64,000 nucleotides of DNA from Sulfobacillus benefaciens (GCA_003023725.1 PXYT01000006.1:34526-98525); one strand, 5' to 3'. Shown: positions 1-9,538, numbered from the stretch's first letter. A program made the numbers and translations. Notes: generated by a model not told the origin, from the letters alone.

Positions 1-1010
1 TAAAATCCGGCGTCATTGCGGCGTCCGCCGGGAACCATGCTCAGGGAGTGGCGCTAGCGGCAGGCTTAGTGGGAACCACGTCGTTGATTTATATGCCGGA
101 AGGGGCATCTCTCACCAAAGTCGAGGCTACCCGAGCATATGGGGCTGATATCTGTTTATTTGGCGGAACGTTCGACGACGCCTACGAAGAAGCGCAGCGG
201 GTTGCCGCGAAAACCGGACGGGTCATGATCCCGGCATTTAATGACCCTGCTATTATCGCGGGTCAGGGGACCATTGCCTTGGAGATGCTTGATGAAAGGC
301 CTCATCTTGACGTTTTGGTGGTGCCTCTCGGAGGCGGAGGGTTAATTGCCGGCATCGCTTTGGCTGCCAAGGAACGGAATTCCCGGATCAAAGTCATTGG
401 AGTCCAGGCGGATTCGGTTCCGGCCTTTGTGTTGTCGCGACAGGCGCACCGCATTGTGGAGGCCCGAGGGGCGCGAACCATTGCGGACGGCATTGCGGTG
501 AAAAAGCCCGGTGATCTCACCTTTGGACTGGTAGAACGCTATGTAGATGATCTTGTCACGGTTTCGGAACATGACATCTCTCGAGCCATACTGATATTTC
601 TGGAACGGACCAAATTGGTCGTGGAAGGCGCCGGAGCCGTGGGATTAGCGGCTATGCTGGCAGGGAAAATTCCTCTTGGCTTGGGCACAGTGGGGGTGGT
701 GGTCAGCGGAGGAAACATTGACGTAACGCTATTGAACCGTATCATAGAAAAGGGCCTGGTAGAAGAAGGACGTCAGATCCACCTGAAGACCATAGTGGGG
801 GACAGGCCAGGGCAACTGGCCCGGTTGTTGCAAACCGTGGGAGAACTCAAGGCTAACGTGATCCGGGTTGAACATGAACGCTGGAATCCGCGCCTGTCCC
901 CAGCGGAAGTCGGTATTCAGATGGTCCTTGAGACGCGCAATGCCGCTCATGTAGAGCAAATCATAACCCGGTTGCATGATGATGGATATGATGTGGAGAT
1001 TCAGAATTAA
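1..1010 (+). CDS. ilvA: Threonine ammonia-lyase with C-terminal ACT domain (5' end outside window)
   Basis: PLP enzyme that deaminates threonine to 2-oxobutyrate, the first step toward isoleucine (or threonine catabolism). The reading frame is already open at base 3, so the N-terminus with the PLP lysine lies upstream. The first visible residues include ASAGNHAQG, the phosphate-contacting SxGNHxQG motif. A glycine loop VPLGGGGLIAG and a serine-rich loop VVVSGGNID follow, as expected of the fold-type II family. The last 75 or so residues (from IHLKTIVGDRPGQLA) form a single ACT domain, typical of the short TdcB/IlvA form with one regulatory domain. The GTG at 48 is an internal valine, not a start. 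It is followed by spoVG after 110 bases. The exact biosynthetic or catabolic role cannot be decided here. Confidence 0.9.
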   Translation, partial: KSGVIAASAGNHAQGVALAAGLVGTTSLIYMPEGASLTKVEATRAYGADICLFGGTFDDAYEEAQRVAAKTGRVMIPAFNDPAIIAGQGTIALEMLDERPHLDVLVVPLGGGGLIAGIALAAKERNSRIKVIGVQADSVPAFVLSRQAHRIVEARGARTIADGIAVKKPGDLTFGLVERYVDDLVTVSEHDISRAILIFLERTKLVVEGAGAVGLAAMLAGKIPLGLGTVGVVVSGGNIDVTLLNRIIEKGLVEEGRQIHLKTIVGDRPGQLARLLQTVGELKANVIRVEHERWNPRLSPAEVGIQMVLETRNAAHVEQIITRLHDDGYDVEIQN

Positions 1011-1121
1011 GAGATTCGCAACAAAAATTTTGACAATATAGAGGACTTATTGCCATCAATGGCGAATAAATTAATCCCCGGATGTCCGGGCCGCCAACTT
1101 GGCTACAAGGAGGATTTCAGC

Positions 1122-1376
1122 GTGGAAATTACAGATGTGCGGTTACGCCGAATGACAACAGAGGGAAAAATGAAGGCTGTTGCTTCGGTGACCTTGGATG
1201 GGGAATTCGTCATTCATGATGTGAAGGTAGTAGAAGGTCTCAAAGGTCTGTTCGTGGCGATGCCCAGCCGAAAAACACCGGACGGTGAATTTCGAGATGT
1301 TGCGCACCCTATTACGCAAGAAGCTCGTGAACGCATTCAACGGGCAGTATTAGAGGTGTTTCATGGAGGTGTTTAA
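1122..1376 (+). CDS. spoVG: SpoVG, RNA-binding regulator of septation and sporulation
   Basis: Small (84 aa) conserved Firmicute regulator that affects asymmetric septation and binds nucleic acid. The protein opens [19 protein letters not shown] and has the family blocks [16 protein letters not shown] and DVAHPIT. The start is the GTG at 1122, not the longer frame from 1050. A strong AAGGAGG lies at 1107-1113 and the family begins exactly at this residue. The gene stands at the head of the classical spoVG-glmU-prs order but is separated from glmU by a clear terminator at 1409-1436, so in this genome it is probably its own transcript with some read-through. Confidence 0.95.
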   Translation: MEITDVRLRRMTTEGKMKAVASVTLDGEFVIHDVKVVEGLKGLFVAMPSRKTPDGEFRDVAHPITQEARERIQRAVLEVFHGGV

Positions 1377-1408
1377 CCAATCGACATAGTTATCGTAGGG
1401 GATAAAAA

Positions 1409-1436
1409 GGGTCTGCCTCCGGGCGGGCTCTTTTTT
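1409..1436 (+). terminator. Intrinsic terminator after spoVG
   Basis: Nine-base stem GGGTCTGCC/GGCGGGCTC (all positions pair, allowing G-U) around a TCCG loop at 1418-1421, followed directly by six T at 1431-1436. It has the right orientation and position to end the spoVG transcript. Confidence 0.9.
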
Positions 1437-1528
1437 GTCGCGGGCAAAGTCATTCATCCCAAGGCGAAATTTTGGTATGCTAACCATGGTATAGGGAAGG
1501 CAACGGCCCAGAAATCGGAGGGATCGGT

Positions 1529-2899
1529 TTGGCAGAGACGGTAGCCGTTATTTTGGCCGCGGGGCGCGGTACAAGAATGCACTCGGGTGTGGCGAAGGCA
1601 TTGCATGAGTTGGGCGGAGTGCCCATGGCCGAACACGTGGTGCGCGCCGTCAGGGCAGCGGGCCTGGGGAAGCCGTGGCTGGTTGTCGGTTACCAGGCTG
1701 ACCGCGTGGAGGAAACACTGGAAGGCCTGGCACAATTTGTTGTGCAGCCCGAAATGCACGGGACCGGCGATGCGTTGGCCCAGGCCCTGGCTGCTATGGA
1801 CACCAATGTTGACGAGGTGGTGGTGCTGGTCGCGGATAGTCCTTTGGTCCCCCCCTCTCTGATTACTCAAGTCTTGGAGGCTCATCACCATTCCGGAGCC
1901 AGCGCGACGATTGTGACCACGATTGTTTCCGACCCGGCGGGATACGGTCGTATTATCCGCGGAGAGGATGACAGCGTCCGGGCTATTGTCGAAGACAAAG
2001 ATGCCATGAATAATCCTTCGTTTTATCAAATTAACGAAATCAATACCGGACTGGGTGTCTGGTCTGTCCGGGGGTTGGCCAAGATTCTGAGTACATTGCC
2101 GTGGCACGATGAGGAAAGATATTTAACGGATGCCGTGGCCCGGTTGATAGCCTCGGGGCAGCGGGTCGAGGCGTATGTGGCTCCGGATCCTGTTCGTGTC
2201 ATGGGCATTAATACCCGGCGCGACTTGGCGCATGCCGAAGCCTATCTTCGCGAACTGACGCTGAACCGCCTGTTTGATCAGGGCGTGACGATTGTGGACC
2301 CCGCATCAACGTTCGTGGATGTGGACGTCGAAGTGGGGCAAGATAGCATCATTTATCCCATGACTTTTTTGCGGGGGAAAACCCGTATCGGACGGGAATG
2401 TCACCTGGGTCCGATGACGTCTATTATATCCAGCCGTTTGGGCGATGGAGTCAAAGTGGATCGCTCCGTAGTGGAGCAAAGCGCCTTGGCCAGCCATTCG
2501 TCGGTGGGGCCCTTTAGTCATTTGCGTCCCGGAACGTCGCTGGATCATAATGTGAAAATCGGAAATTTTGTCGAGTTAAAGAATACGCGGGTGGGAACAG
2601 GGACAAAGGCGGGGCATCATTCATATATGGGCGATGCCACCATTGGCGGAGGCGTGAATATTGGAGCGGGAACCGTGATCGTTAATTTTGACGGTAAGGC
2701 CAAACACCCGACTTTCATCGGGGATGGAGCGTTCATCGGCTGTAACGTCAATTTGGTCGCACCGGTAGAAGTGGGCCCGGGAGCCTACGTTGCCGCAGGA
2801 TCGACGATAACGCAGAATGTGCCGCCCGATGCCCTGGCCATAGCCAGGAGCCGACAGGACAATAAGCCCGAGTGGGCGCGTCAAAGACGAAAAACGTAG
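1529..2899 (+). CDS. glmU: Bifunctional UDP-GlcNAc pyrophosphorylase / glucosamine-1-phosphate acetyltransferase
   Basis: Makes UDP-N-acetylglucosamine from glucosamine-1-phosphate, acetyl-CoA and UTP, for peptidoglycan. At 456 aa it has the usual length. The N-terminal nucleotidyltransferase starts with LAAGRGTRM near residue 9. From about residue 250 the hexapeptide left-handed beta-helix begins, with the acetyltransferase blocks GHHSYMGDATIG (catalytic His) and GAGTVIVNFDG. The start is TTG at 1529 with CGGAGGGA about 6 bases upstream. It is followed by prs with a 44-base gap to the chosen prs start, so glmU-prs-pth-fin-mfd is likely one transcription unit. Confidence 0.95.
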   Translation: MAETVAVILAAGRGTRMHSGVAKALHELGGVPMAEHVVRAVRAAGLGKPWLVVGYQADRVEETLEGLAQFVVQPEMHGTGDALAQALAAMDTNVDEVVVLVADSPLVPPSLITQVLEAHHHSGASATIVTTIVSDPAGYGRIIRGEDDSVRAIVEDKDAMNNPSFYQINEINTGLGVWSVRGLAKILSTLPWHDEERYLTDAVARLIASGQRVEAYVAPDPVRVMGINTRRDLAHAEAYLRELTLNRLFDQGVTIVDPASTFVDVDVEVGQDSIIYPMTFLRGKTRIGRECHLGPMTSIISSRLGDGVKVDRSVVEQSALASHSSVGPFSHLRPGTSLDHNVKIGNFVELKNTRVGTGTKAGHHSYMGDATIGGGVNIGAGTVIVNFDGKAKHPTFIGDGAFIGCNVNLVAPVEVGPGAYVAAGSTITQNVPPDALAIARSRQDNKPEWARQRRKT

Positions 2900-2943
2900 A
2901 ATGGAGCCGAATTAGGGCAGACAGGAAGGGGACCATTGTTCCA

Positions 2944-3888
2944 ATGAGCTTTGAGCGCGAGGGAGAACTCAAGATCTTTACCGGCACAGCCAATAGGGCA
3001 CTGGCCGAAAAAATTGTGACACATCTGGGTCTCTCCTTGGGACAGGCTGACGTTGGCAGATTTTCTAATGGCGAGATTCGGGTTCGCCTTCTGGAGAATG
3101 TGCGAGGAGCCGATGTATTTATTGTGCAGCCCACTTCGCAACCCGTGAACGACAATTTGCTGGAACTGCTGCTTTTGATCGACGCAGCGCGTCGTGCCTC
3201 AGCAAGGCGGGTGACAGCGGTGATTCCGTTTTATGGCTATGCCAGACAGGATCGGAAGGAACAGGGACGGGAACCTATTTCTGCTAAACTGGTTGCCAAT
3301 TTGATTACGGTCGCTGGTGCCAGACGAGTCTTGACGATGGATTTGCATGCTCCGCAAATCCAAGGATTTTTTGACATTCCCGTGGACAACTTACAGGGAG
3401 TCAGAATCTTGTCCGAGGCTATCCATGAAAAGCACCTGGAAAACCTGATGATTTTTTCCCCCGATGCGGGCGGTGTTTACCGGGCGCGCAAGATGGCCAA
3501 GTACCTGGAAGCTCCCTTGGGCTTTATCGATAAGCGAAGGCCAGGCCCCAACGTCTCCGAGGTGGTAAATGTGATCGGCAAAGTGCGGGACAAAACCGTG
3601 GTTATTGTGGACGATATGATTGACACAGGAGGGACGGTGGCTCTGGCATCACAGGCGATCATGGACTTGGGGGCGCGAGCAGTCTATGCCGCTGGTACAC
3701 ACCCCGTGTTTTCGGGACGGGCTTCACAGTTGTTGAGGGATTCGGCCATAGTGGAATTTTTTGTCACCGACACCATACCATTACAGGAGCCGATGGCGCG
3801 GACCACTGTTATCTCCGTCGCCGCCTTGCTGGCGGAAGCCATTATGCGGGTACATGAAGATTTGTCGGTGTCCAAGCTGTTTGAATGA
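2944..3888 (+). CDS. prs: Ribose-phosphate pyrophosphokinase (PRPP synthetase)
   Basis: Transfers pyrophosphate from ATP to ribose-5-phosphate to make PRPP for nucleotide, histidine, tryptophan and NAD synthesis. Family blocks are FSNGEIRVRLLENVRG, PYYGYARQD-like FYGYARQDRK, and the PRPP-binding loop VVIVDDMIDTGGT near residue 220. The ATG at 2944 gives 314 aa, the normal length. The frame extends further upstream, but AGGAAGGGG at 2923-2931 (12 bases before the ATG) and family homology support this start. The stop overlaps the start of pth (ATGA), indicating translational coupling. The general-stress ribosomal protein gene ctc, found between prs and pth in Bacillus, is absent. Confidence 0.95.
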   Translation: MSFEREGELKIFTGTANRALAEKIVTHLGLSLGQADVGRFSNGEIRVRLLENVRGADVFIVQPTSQPVNDNLLELLLLIDAARRASARRVTAVIPFYGYARQDRKEQGREPISAKLVANLITVAGARRVLTMDLHAPQIQGFFDIPVDNLQGVRILSEAIHEKHLENLMIFSPDAGGVYRARKMAKYLEAPLGFIDKRRPGPNVSEVVNVIGKVRDKTVVIVDDMIDTGGTVALASQAIMDLGARAVYAAGTHPVFSGRASQLLRDSAIVEFFVTDTIPLQEPMARTTVISVAALLAEAIMRVHEDLSVSKLFE

Positions 3889-4448
3889 TGACGAACGAAA
3901 TTCGTGCCATCGTCGGACTGGGGAATCCGGGACTGGATTACGCGAAAACACGGCATAATGCCGGGTTCATGGCCTTGGACCGGCTGGCCTCTAAAAAGGG
4001 CGGTCAGTTTGTGCGTAACCGCTTTGGGCTCATTGGCAAATGGGGAAACATTGTGTTGCTTAAACCTTTGACTTATATGAACCTAAGCGGCGAAGCCGTG
4101 GGATCTTTACAAAGATTCTACAAAATCCCGACCGAGAGCATTTTGGTGATTGCGGATGATTTGGACTTGCCGCTGGGGAAATTGAGGATACGCCAACACG
4201 GGTCGAGTGGTGGCCACAACGGACTGAAATCTATTGTGAAGGCGCTGGGGACGGACCAATTTCCCCGCATAAAAATCGGTATTTCGCATCCTCCCGACCA
4301 GGTGCGTGTAATCGACTGGGTCCTGGGACGGTTCAGCCGCGAGGAATGGAAAATTCTCGATCCGGTTTTGGATCAAGTTGTGGAGGCTTGCGAGTGCGTC
4401 GTGGTCGAAGGGATTACGGAAGCCATGAATCGTTTCAATGGCCTTTAA
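3885..4448 (+). CDS. pth: Peptidyl-tRNA hydrolase
   Basis: Recycles tRNA from peptidyl-tRNA that drops off the ribosome. The 187-aa protein shows GLGNPG (catalytic-site Asn), TRHNAGF with the catalytic His, the substrate-binding PLTYMNLSG and the block GSSGGHNGLKSI. The ATG at 3885 overlaps the prs stop. A second ATG follows immediately and cannot be excluded. The neighbours prs and mfd match the Bacillus order. Confidence 0.95.
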   Translation: MMTNEIRAIVGLGNPGLDYAKTRHNAGFMALDRLASKKGGQFVRNRFGLIGKWGNIVLLKPLTYMNLSGEAVGSLQRFYKIPTESILVIADDLDLPLGKLRIRQHGSSGGHNGLKSIVKALGTDQFPRIKIGISHPPDQVRVIDWVLGRFSREEWKILDPVLDQVVEACECVVVEGITEAMNRFNGL

Positions 4449-4533
4449 CGAGGCGCATTTTCGGGTAACGTCACGGCATATGGGCAACCCTAACGGTATC
4501 TTTCGCGATGTCATATGCGAGGAGGAGGCCGTA

Positions 4534-4740
4534 ATGGTTATATACCTATGCCGGCGTTGCCGACAGATTATCGGGCGGTATGAGGGAAATTGGGACGAAC
4601 CCATTCTGGGGCTGTCAAAGCTTCGGCCCGAATGGCAAAAGGAATTGATGGAAGGAACCAATACGGACTGGGTTCAGGTCAACATCTTGTGTGACGACTG
4701 CCTTCCGATCCCCTTTGACGAAGGGTTATGGTATAACTAA
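4534..4740 (+). CDS. fin: Fin/YabK family anti-sigma-F factor
   Basis: Small (68 aa) protein of the family that in Bacillus inhibits sigma-F in the forespore so that sigma-G can take over. The frame is open from 4438, inside the end of pth, but homology begins at MVIYLCRRCRQIIGRYEG, and GAGGAGG lies just upstream of the ATG at 4534. Two CxxC pairs (CRRC near residue 6 and CDDC near residue 53) fit the zinc-binding pattern of the family. Its place between pth and mfd is the Bacillus yabK position. The function is inferred from family and position, since residue-level similarity to Bacillus Fin is limited. Confidence 0.82.
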   Translation: MVIYLCRRCRQIIGRYEGNWDEPILGLSKLRPEWQKELMEGTNTDWVQVNILCDDCLPIPFDEGLWYN

Positions 4741-4834
4741 AAGAAGGTTTGCCTCCGATTCCCTCAGAGCGTCAGGGAAGTCACTTTGCGCATTCATCCT
4801 GATAGGCCAATGCCGGGATACGAAAGGACTTTAG

Positions 4835-7800
4835 ATGGCTGATTTAAGTTCACTGATAAGCTTGTGGTCTAACTTGGCTCCCTATCGCAATTTAGTGGAG
4901 ATGTTGAAACAAGGCAAGACGACTCAGGTTTTTGGGTTGTCGGGATCATTGCCGTCGTTTTTGACGGCAGCCGCGGCTCAAGATTTGCCAGGCCCCTGTT
5001 TGGTGGTTACGGTGGGATTTCAGGAGGCTCGGGCCTTCGAAGCTGAATTAAGCCAGTTTCTCCCCGACGCTCCCATTTATCTTCTCCCGCCCAGGCCCCA
5101 CATCGTGGGCGAAGTGCAGGCCCATAGTCATGACTGGAGTTTAATGCGTCTGGAGGCATTGACTCAGGCTGCCCACAATCCCCGCGCCATTCTGATTGCT
5201 TCTGTTGAGTCTTGTCGGCAACTTGTGCCACCAATGAGTGCTGAACCCTTGACCGTGCAAGTCGGGCAACAGACGTCCCTAGAGGACGTGGTTCAACACT
5301 TGACGGACCTGGGATACCGGCGGGAAGGGGAAGCGACCGAACAGGGCGTTTATGCCGTTCGCGGGGGTCTGGTAGATGTATTTGTACCGGGTGGGCCCGC
5401 TTACCGTATGGAATGGTTTGACGACGAAATTGATTCTCTGCGGGTGTTTGACGTAGAAAGCCAAAAAACCGTGGAGATGGTTCCTAACACACGAATTGGA
5501 CCAGCTTCGGAAATGCTGATCACGACTGAGCAACGACAACGCGGGATGGATCGAATCGCCCGGGAAGCCGATTTGCTTATCCGCAATCTTGAGTCCATGG
5601 GCCAATTTGACACGGCGCAAAAAGCCAGGGAGCGTGTTGGACGATGGCTGGGCGATCTGGCCGACGGGCGTTTGTTTGCCGGTGTCGAACGCTTTGGGCA
5701 AGCGTTTCAGAATTTGAAACCGATAACTCAGGTATTTTCACGGAAGCCGCTTGTGGTGTTTCATGATCTGCCGCGGATTGGCGAAGCACTTTTGGGCCGG
5801 GACGCCGATGACCGGGAGGAACGCCTGAGACGGCTAGAACGCGGCGACTTTTTGCCCGTGGAAGCAGAAACTGTTCTTGACCACGACCAATTTTTCTCGC
5901 GGATTAAAGGATATGGGGAATTGAGTCTGTCGTTAATGCCGCATAATCGCCGCGAGAGTGAGTTGCATTTGAATCTGACGGGCCGACCCGCCCCCCGTAT
6001 GCACGGGCAGGCGGAATTGTTGAAAGCTGAAATTTTGCGGCTCAGAAAATCCCGCATGCGGGTTGGACTGGTGCTGCGTGACGATGAGGCGCTGCGGGTG
6101 ATGCAGAGCCAACTGCTGGATATGGGGATTGCGTGCCGGGAGGGATTGGGGGAGAGAGGTGAAGTTGGCCTTCTCACGGGTCACTTGGGACACGGCTTTA
6201 TTTTGTCGGAACTGTCTCTGGCGTTGTTGGGGGAAACCGAGCTATCCGGGCGTGAACCGAAGAACACACCCAAAAGAAGCGGCCGGGAGAAGAAACAGAC
6301 GGTCCGTCTCGGGGATTTGCGCCCCGGGGATTATGTAGTGCATATTACGCACGGCATAGGACGTTACCTTGGAATTAAGACACTCACCATTCAAGACCAG
6401 CACAAAGACTATTTACATGTGCAATATGCGGGTCAGGATACCCTGTATGTGCCGACCGATCAGCTCGGGCTCATACAGAAGTACATCGGGGTCGAAGGTC
6501 AGGAGCCCAAGTTGTCCAAAATGGGGGGCCAGGAATGGTCTCGGGTAAAAGACAAGGTGCGGGCCTCGGTTCGCGAGATGGCCGAAGAGCTCATTCGCCT
6601 TTATGCAATCAGAGAGTCCCGTCCCGGTTTTGGTTTTGTTCCCGACACGCCCTGGCAACGGGAATTCGAGGCTGCTTTCGGCTATGATGAAACTGAGGAC
6701 CAGTTGCGTTCGATTGACGACATTAAACGTGATATGGAAAAACCCCGGCCCATGGATAGGCTGTTATGCGGCGACGTCGGCTACGGGAAAACGGAGGTGG
6801 CCTTCCGATCGGCTTTCAAAGCCATTATGTCGGGGAAACAGGTGGCTTTTTTGGTGCCTACCACGTTGTTGGCGGATCAGCATTATACGACAGCCAAGGC
6901 GCGATTCTCAGGATTCCCGGTTGTGGTTGACGTGTTAAGCCGTTTTCGCACCGGAAAACAACAGCGCGATATTATTGAACGATTAGGCAAAGGGCAAATC
7001 GATCTGATTATCGGCACCCATCGGCTTTTAGGGAAAGACGTAAAATTCAGCGACCTCGGTTTGTTGATCGTGGATGAAGAACACCGTTTTGGTGTGGCTC
7101 ACAAAGAACGGATCAAGGAAATTCGCGCGAATATTGATGTGTTGACGCTTTCGGCCACGCCGATACCGCGTACCCTGCACATGGCTATGGCGGGAGTGAG
7201 GGACATGAGTCTAATCGAAACCCCGCCTTTGGACAGGTTGCCCGTCGAAACAGTTGTAGCCGAGTTTGACGAGGATTTGGTTCGAGAAGCGATTCGCCGC
7301 GAACTGGATCGGGGCGGACAAGTCTTCTATGTCCAAAACAGAATTTTAGCAATTGATCAGACCGTATCCCGGTTAATGAAAATGTTTCCCGATGCTGCCA
7401 TCGGCGTGGTTCACGGAAGAATGGACGAAACGCGGATCGAGGATGTGATGGCCCGATTTGTCGAACAAGAATACGATATTCTGGTGGCAACGAGCATCAT
7501 CGAATCGGGACTGGACATTCCTAATGCCAATACTCTGATAGTGGAGGATGCCGATAAGCTCGGACTAGCGCAGCTATACCAGTTACGGGGGCGGGTGGGA
7601 CGTTCGGCCCGTCTGGCTTATGCATATTTTACTTATAAACGCGATAAGGTCTTGTCGCCTCCGGCGGAAAAACGCCTCGAAGCCATTCGGGAGTTTACGG
7701 AGCTCGGAGCCGGGTATCAGATTGCACTCAGGGACCTGGAAATTCGTGGAGCCGGGAACTTATTAGGAGCCGAGCAACACGGGTTCATTGCCTCGGTGGG

Positions 7801-8347
7801 GTTTGATCTTTATACTCAATTGCTTGCTGAAGCCGTGAGAGAATTAAAGGGCGAGGCTGTCCCAACCGTGATCGAACCGCAGATTGATATTGCCGTGGAC
7901 GCCTATCTTCCGGATTTGTTTATTAATGTGCCCAGCGTCAAGGTTGAATTGTATAAGCGGCTGGTGTCGTGCAAGAATCTTGACGAAATCGAGGAATTGG
8001 CCGAAGAGATCGAGGATCGGTTTGGCCCCATGCCTTCGCCCGTAACGCGTCTTTTGCAACTGTCGCGGGTACGGGTTATGGCCAAAGAACTGAAGATCGG
8101 ACAATTGAGTCACAAAAATGACCGTATTGTGATAACAACGTTGCCTCAAACTCCGATGGGTGCGGACGTCATTCGCATTCTGGCCCACCACTATCCGGGG
8201 CGGTTGATTCCCTCGCCGGGGAAGGCTCCTGAATTGGGTGTAAAACTCCCGGTGCGCCACACCACAGAGCAGGCGTTGGACGTGGCCGAAGATATTCTCT
8301 TGATGATGAAGGAGGCTTTGAGCGGGATGAAGCAGGAAAGTGGATAA
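4835..8347 (+). CDS. mfd: Transcription-repair coupling factor Mfd
   Basis: Removes RNA polymerase stalled at DNA lesions and recruits UvrA. At 1170 aa it has the family's usual length. Order of domains: UvrB-like N-terminal part; RNA polymerase-interacting (CarD-like) segment starting LRPGDYVVHITHGIGRYLGI near residue 495; RecG-like translocase with Walker A GDVGYGKTE near residue 646, DEEH (IVDEEHRFG) and the helicase block ESGLDIPNANT; C-terminal TRCF domain. The start is ATG 4835 with GAAAGGA upstream. It is the last gene of the glmU-prs-pth-fin-mfd run. Two stacked hairpins follow. Confidence 0.96.
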   Translation: MADLSSLISLWSNLAPYRNLVEMLKQGKTTQVFGLSGSLPSFLTAAAAQDLPGPCLVVTVGFQEARAFEAELSQFLPDAPIYLLPPRPHIVGEVQAHSHDWSLMRLEALTQAAHNPRAILIASVESCRQLVPPMSAEPLTVQVGQQTSLEDVVQHLTDLGYRREGEATEQGVYAVRGGLVDVFVPGGPAYRMEWFDDEIDSLRVFDVESQKTVEMVPNTRIGPASEMLITTEQRQRGMDRIAREADLLIRNLESMGQFDTAQKARERVGRWLGDLADGRLFAGVERFGQAFQNLKPITQVFSRKPLVVFHDLPRIGEALLGRDADDREERLRRLERGDFLPVEAETVLDHDQFFSRIKGYGELSLSLMPHNRRESELHLNLTGRPAPRMHGQAELLKAEILRLRKSRMRVGLVLRDDEALRVMQSQLLDMGIACREGLGERGEVGLLTGHLGHGFILSELSLALLGETELSGREPKNTPKRSGREKKQTVRLGDLRPGDYVVHITHGIGRYLGIKTLTIQDQHKDYLHVQYAGQDTLYVPTDQLGLIQKYIGVEGQEPKLSKMGGQEWSRVKDKVRASVREMAEELIRLYAIRESRPGFGFVPDTPWQREFEAAFGYDETEDQLRSIDDIKRDMEKPRPMDRLLCGDVGYGKTEVAFRSAFKAIMSGKQVAFLVPTTLLADQHYTTAKARFSGFPVVVDVLSRFRTGKQQRDIIERLGKGQIDLIIGTHRLLGKDVKFSDLGLLIVDEEHRFGVAHKERIKEIRANIDVLTLSATPIPRTLHMAMAGVRDMSLIETPPLDRLPVETVVAEFDEDLVREAIRRELDRGGQVFYVQNRILAIDQTVSRLMKMFPDAAIGVVHGRMDETRIEDVMARFVEQEYDILVATSIIESGLDIPNANTLIVEDADKLGLAQLYQLRGRVGRSARLAYAYFTYKRDKVLSPPAEKRLEAIREFTELGAGYQIALRDLEIRGAGNLLGAEQHGFIASVGFDLYTQLLAEAVRELKGEAVPTVIEPQIDIAVDAYLPDLFINVPSVKVELYKRLVSCKNLDEIEELAEEIEDRFGPMPSPVTRLLQLSRVRVMAKELKIGQLSHKNDRIVITTLPQTPMGADVIRILAHHYPGRLIPSPGKAPELGVKLPVRHTTEQALDVAEDILLMMKEALSGMKQESG

Positions 8348-8363
8348 CTGGAGGAAATTGGCC

Positions 8364-8411
8364 GTGAATCACAAAGGATTCACGGGGGCCCTCCTTTTGG
8401 GGAGGGCCCCC
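8364..8411 (+). terminator. Double hairpin behind mfd, without a T-run
   Basis: Two adjacent perfect inverted repeats start 17 bases after the mfd stop: GTGAATC/GATTCAC (8364-8383) and GGGGGCCCTCC/GGAGGGCCCCC (8384-8411, 11 bp, loop TTTTGG). The second is very GC-rich but is followed by GGACTGTGTC rather than T. It probably ends or protects the mfd transcript. An intrinsic terminator is not proven on sequence alone. Confidence 0.55.
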
Positions 8412-8868
8412 GGACTGTGTCATCAGCTAAGTCGGGGGATGTTCCGGAAGATCTAAAAACCACAAACCGATTCACAGGCACTGCGATTCCTTTGGGGCCG
8501 TTGGGGCAAGGTGTGTTCGAGACGCGTTAAGGATGACAATACCCCATTGGTTCCGGATTGTCGTGAAGAGACGGTTGGGCGTGAATGCCCCAGCGGTTTT
8601 ATGACGCGAAGTTGTCTTCTTAAAAGGTTGTTTGAATTATTTGACAGACGGTGGGAAGAATAACTTTTGGATTTTTGTGCAAGGACATTGGAAAGAGTAT
8701 AGGACAAGAAAATTTGGGCTACGCTATCAGCGACGTTTCAGTCCAAAACGATGAATCTGATGAGGGAAATCGCCAAAGTCACGGGCAACATATGCATGAG
8801 CCCTAGTCCGAACGAGGGCCGAAGGCGAGTCAGGTGTTTTCCTACCATCCGGTATATTTGGAAAAAAT
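8412..8868. other. Intergenic region upstream of spoVT, no gene recognised
   Basis: About 460 bases with no reading frame that resembles a known protein. A TTGACA occurs at 8641-8646 but no convincing -10 stands 16-18 bases downstream. The frame of spoVT is open back to 8751, but that extension has no homology to SpoVT and no ribosome-binding site at its first codon. Confidence 0.5.
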
Positions 8869-8898
8869 GCATAAACACTGCGGTTCATCGATATACTA
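8869..8898 (+). promoter_or_regulatory. Probable sigma-G promoter of spoVT
   Basis: GCATA at 8869-8873, then exactly 18 bases, then TATACTA at 8892-8898. The Bacillus sigma-G consensus is GHATR - 18 - CATNHTA, so only the first base of the -10 differs. In Bacillus spoVT is transcribed by sigma-G, which makes the match meaningful. It lies 35 bases before the ATG. Confidence 0.6.
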
Positions 8899-8933
8899 CC
8901 CCTGAAAGGCCGCAGGCGAAAGGAGGGCCATCC

Positions 8934-9488
8934 ATGAAAGCTACCGGCATTGTGCGCCGAATAGATGACTTGGGTCGGGTTGTTATACCCAAAGAAATAC
9001 GCCGAACTTTGAGGATTCGGGAAGGCGATCCCCTAGAGATTTTCGTTGATCGCGACGGAGAAGTGATCCTCAAAAAGTATTCCCCGATAGGCGAATTGGG
9101 AGATTTCGCTAAAGAATATGCGGATTCATTGCACGAGGCAGTGCAACACATTGCGCTCATTGCGGATCGGGATGCGATTATTGCGGTGTCTGGAACCCCT
9201 AAAAAAGAATTCCTCAACAAATCTTTAGGGGTCTTTGTGGAAAAAGCTATGGAAGAACGAAAGACTTTATTCTATAACCGCGGTGATCACAAGCCCAAGG
9301 GAAGTCTTATTGGGGATGATGAAGACGACAAATTTGTTGCCGAAGTGATAGCACCGATTGTTTCGGAAGGGGATCCCATCGGTGCGGTCATTATTTGCAG
9401 CCGCGAACCAGACGTGCGTATGGGAGAAATGGAGATTAAACTGGCAGAAACGGCAGCGGGCTTCCTGGCGAAGCAGATGGAACAATAA
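8934..9488 (+). CDS. spoVT: SpoVT, AbrB-type forespore transcription regulator
   Basis: Forespore DNA-binding regulator of sigma-G-dependent genes. The 184-aa protein opens MKATGIVRRIDDLGRVVIP, the swapped-hairpin AbrB DNA-binding domain (about residues 1-50), and is followed by a GAF-like domain (about 55-180), the SpoVT layout. The start is ATG 8934 with AAAGGAGG at 8919-8926. The AbrB homology begins here although the frame is open further upstream. It sits between mfd and the spoVB-like gene as in Bacillus, except that hemL and a reverse-strand gene have been inserted after it. Confidence 0.95.
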   Translation: MKATGIVRRIDDLGRVVIPKEIRRTLRIREGDPLEIFVDRDGEVILKKYSPIGELGDFAKEYADSLHEAVQHIALIADRDAIIAVSGTPKKEFLNKSLGVFVEKAMEERKTLFYNRGDHKPKGSLIGDDEDDKFVAEVIAPIVSEGDPIGAVIICSREPDVRMGEMEIKLAETAAGFLAKQMEQ

Positions 9489-9538
9489 CAGCTTATCCCC
9501 TCACCCTCCCGTATCCTCTCTCTTATTCGGTAGGAAGT

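Noticed and set aside
1050..1121. 24-codon N-terminal extension of SpoVG
   Set aside because: The family starts at the GTG at 1122, which has a strong ribosome site. The extension has none.
8453..8707. 84-codon reverse frame between mfd and spoVT
   Set aside because: Low-complexity Ser/Arg composition, no ribosome site, no family resemblance.
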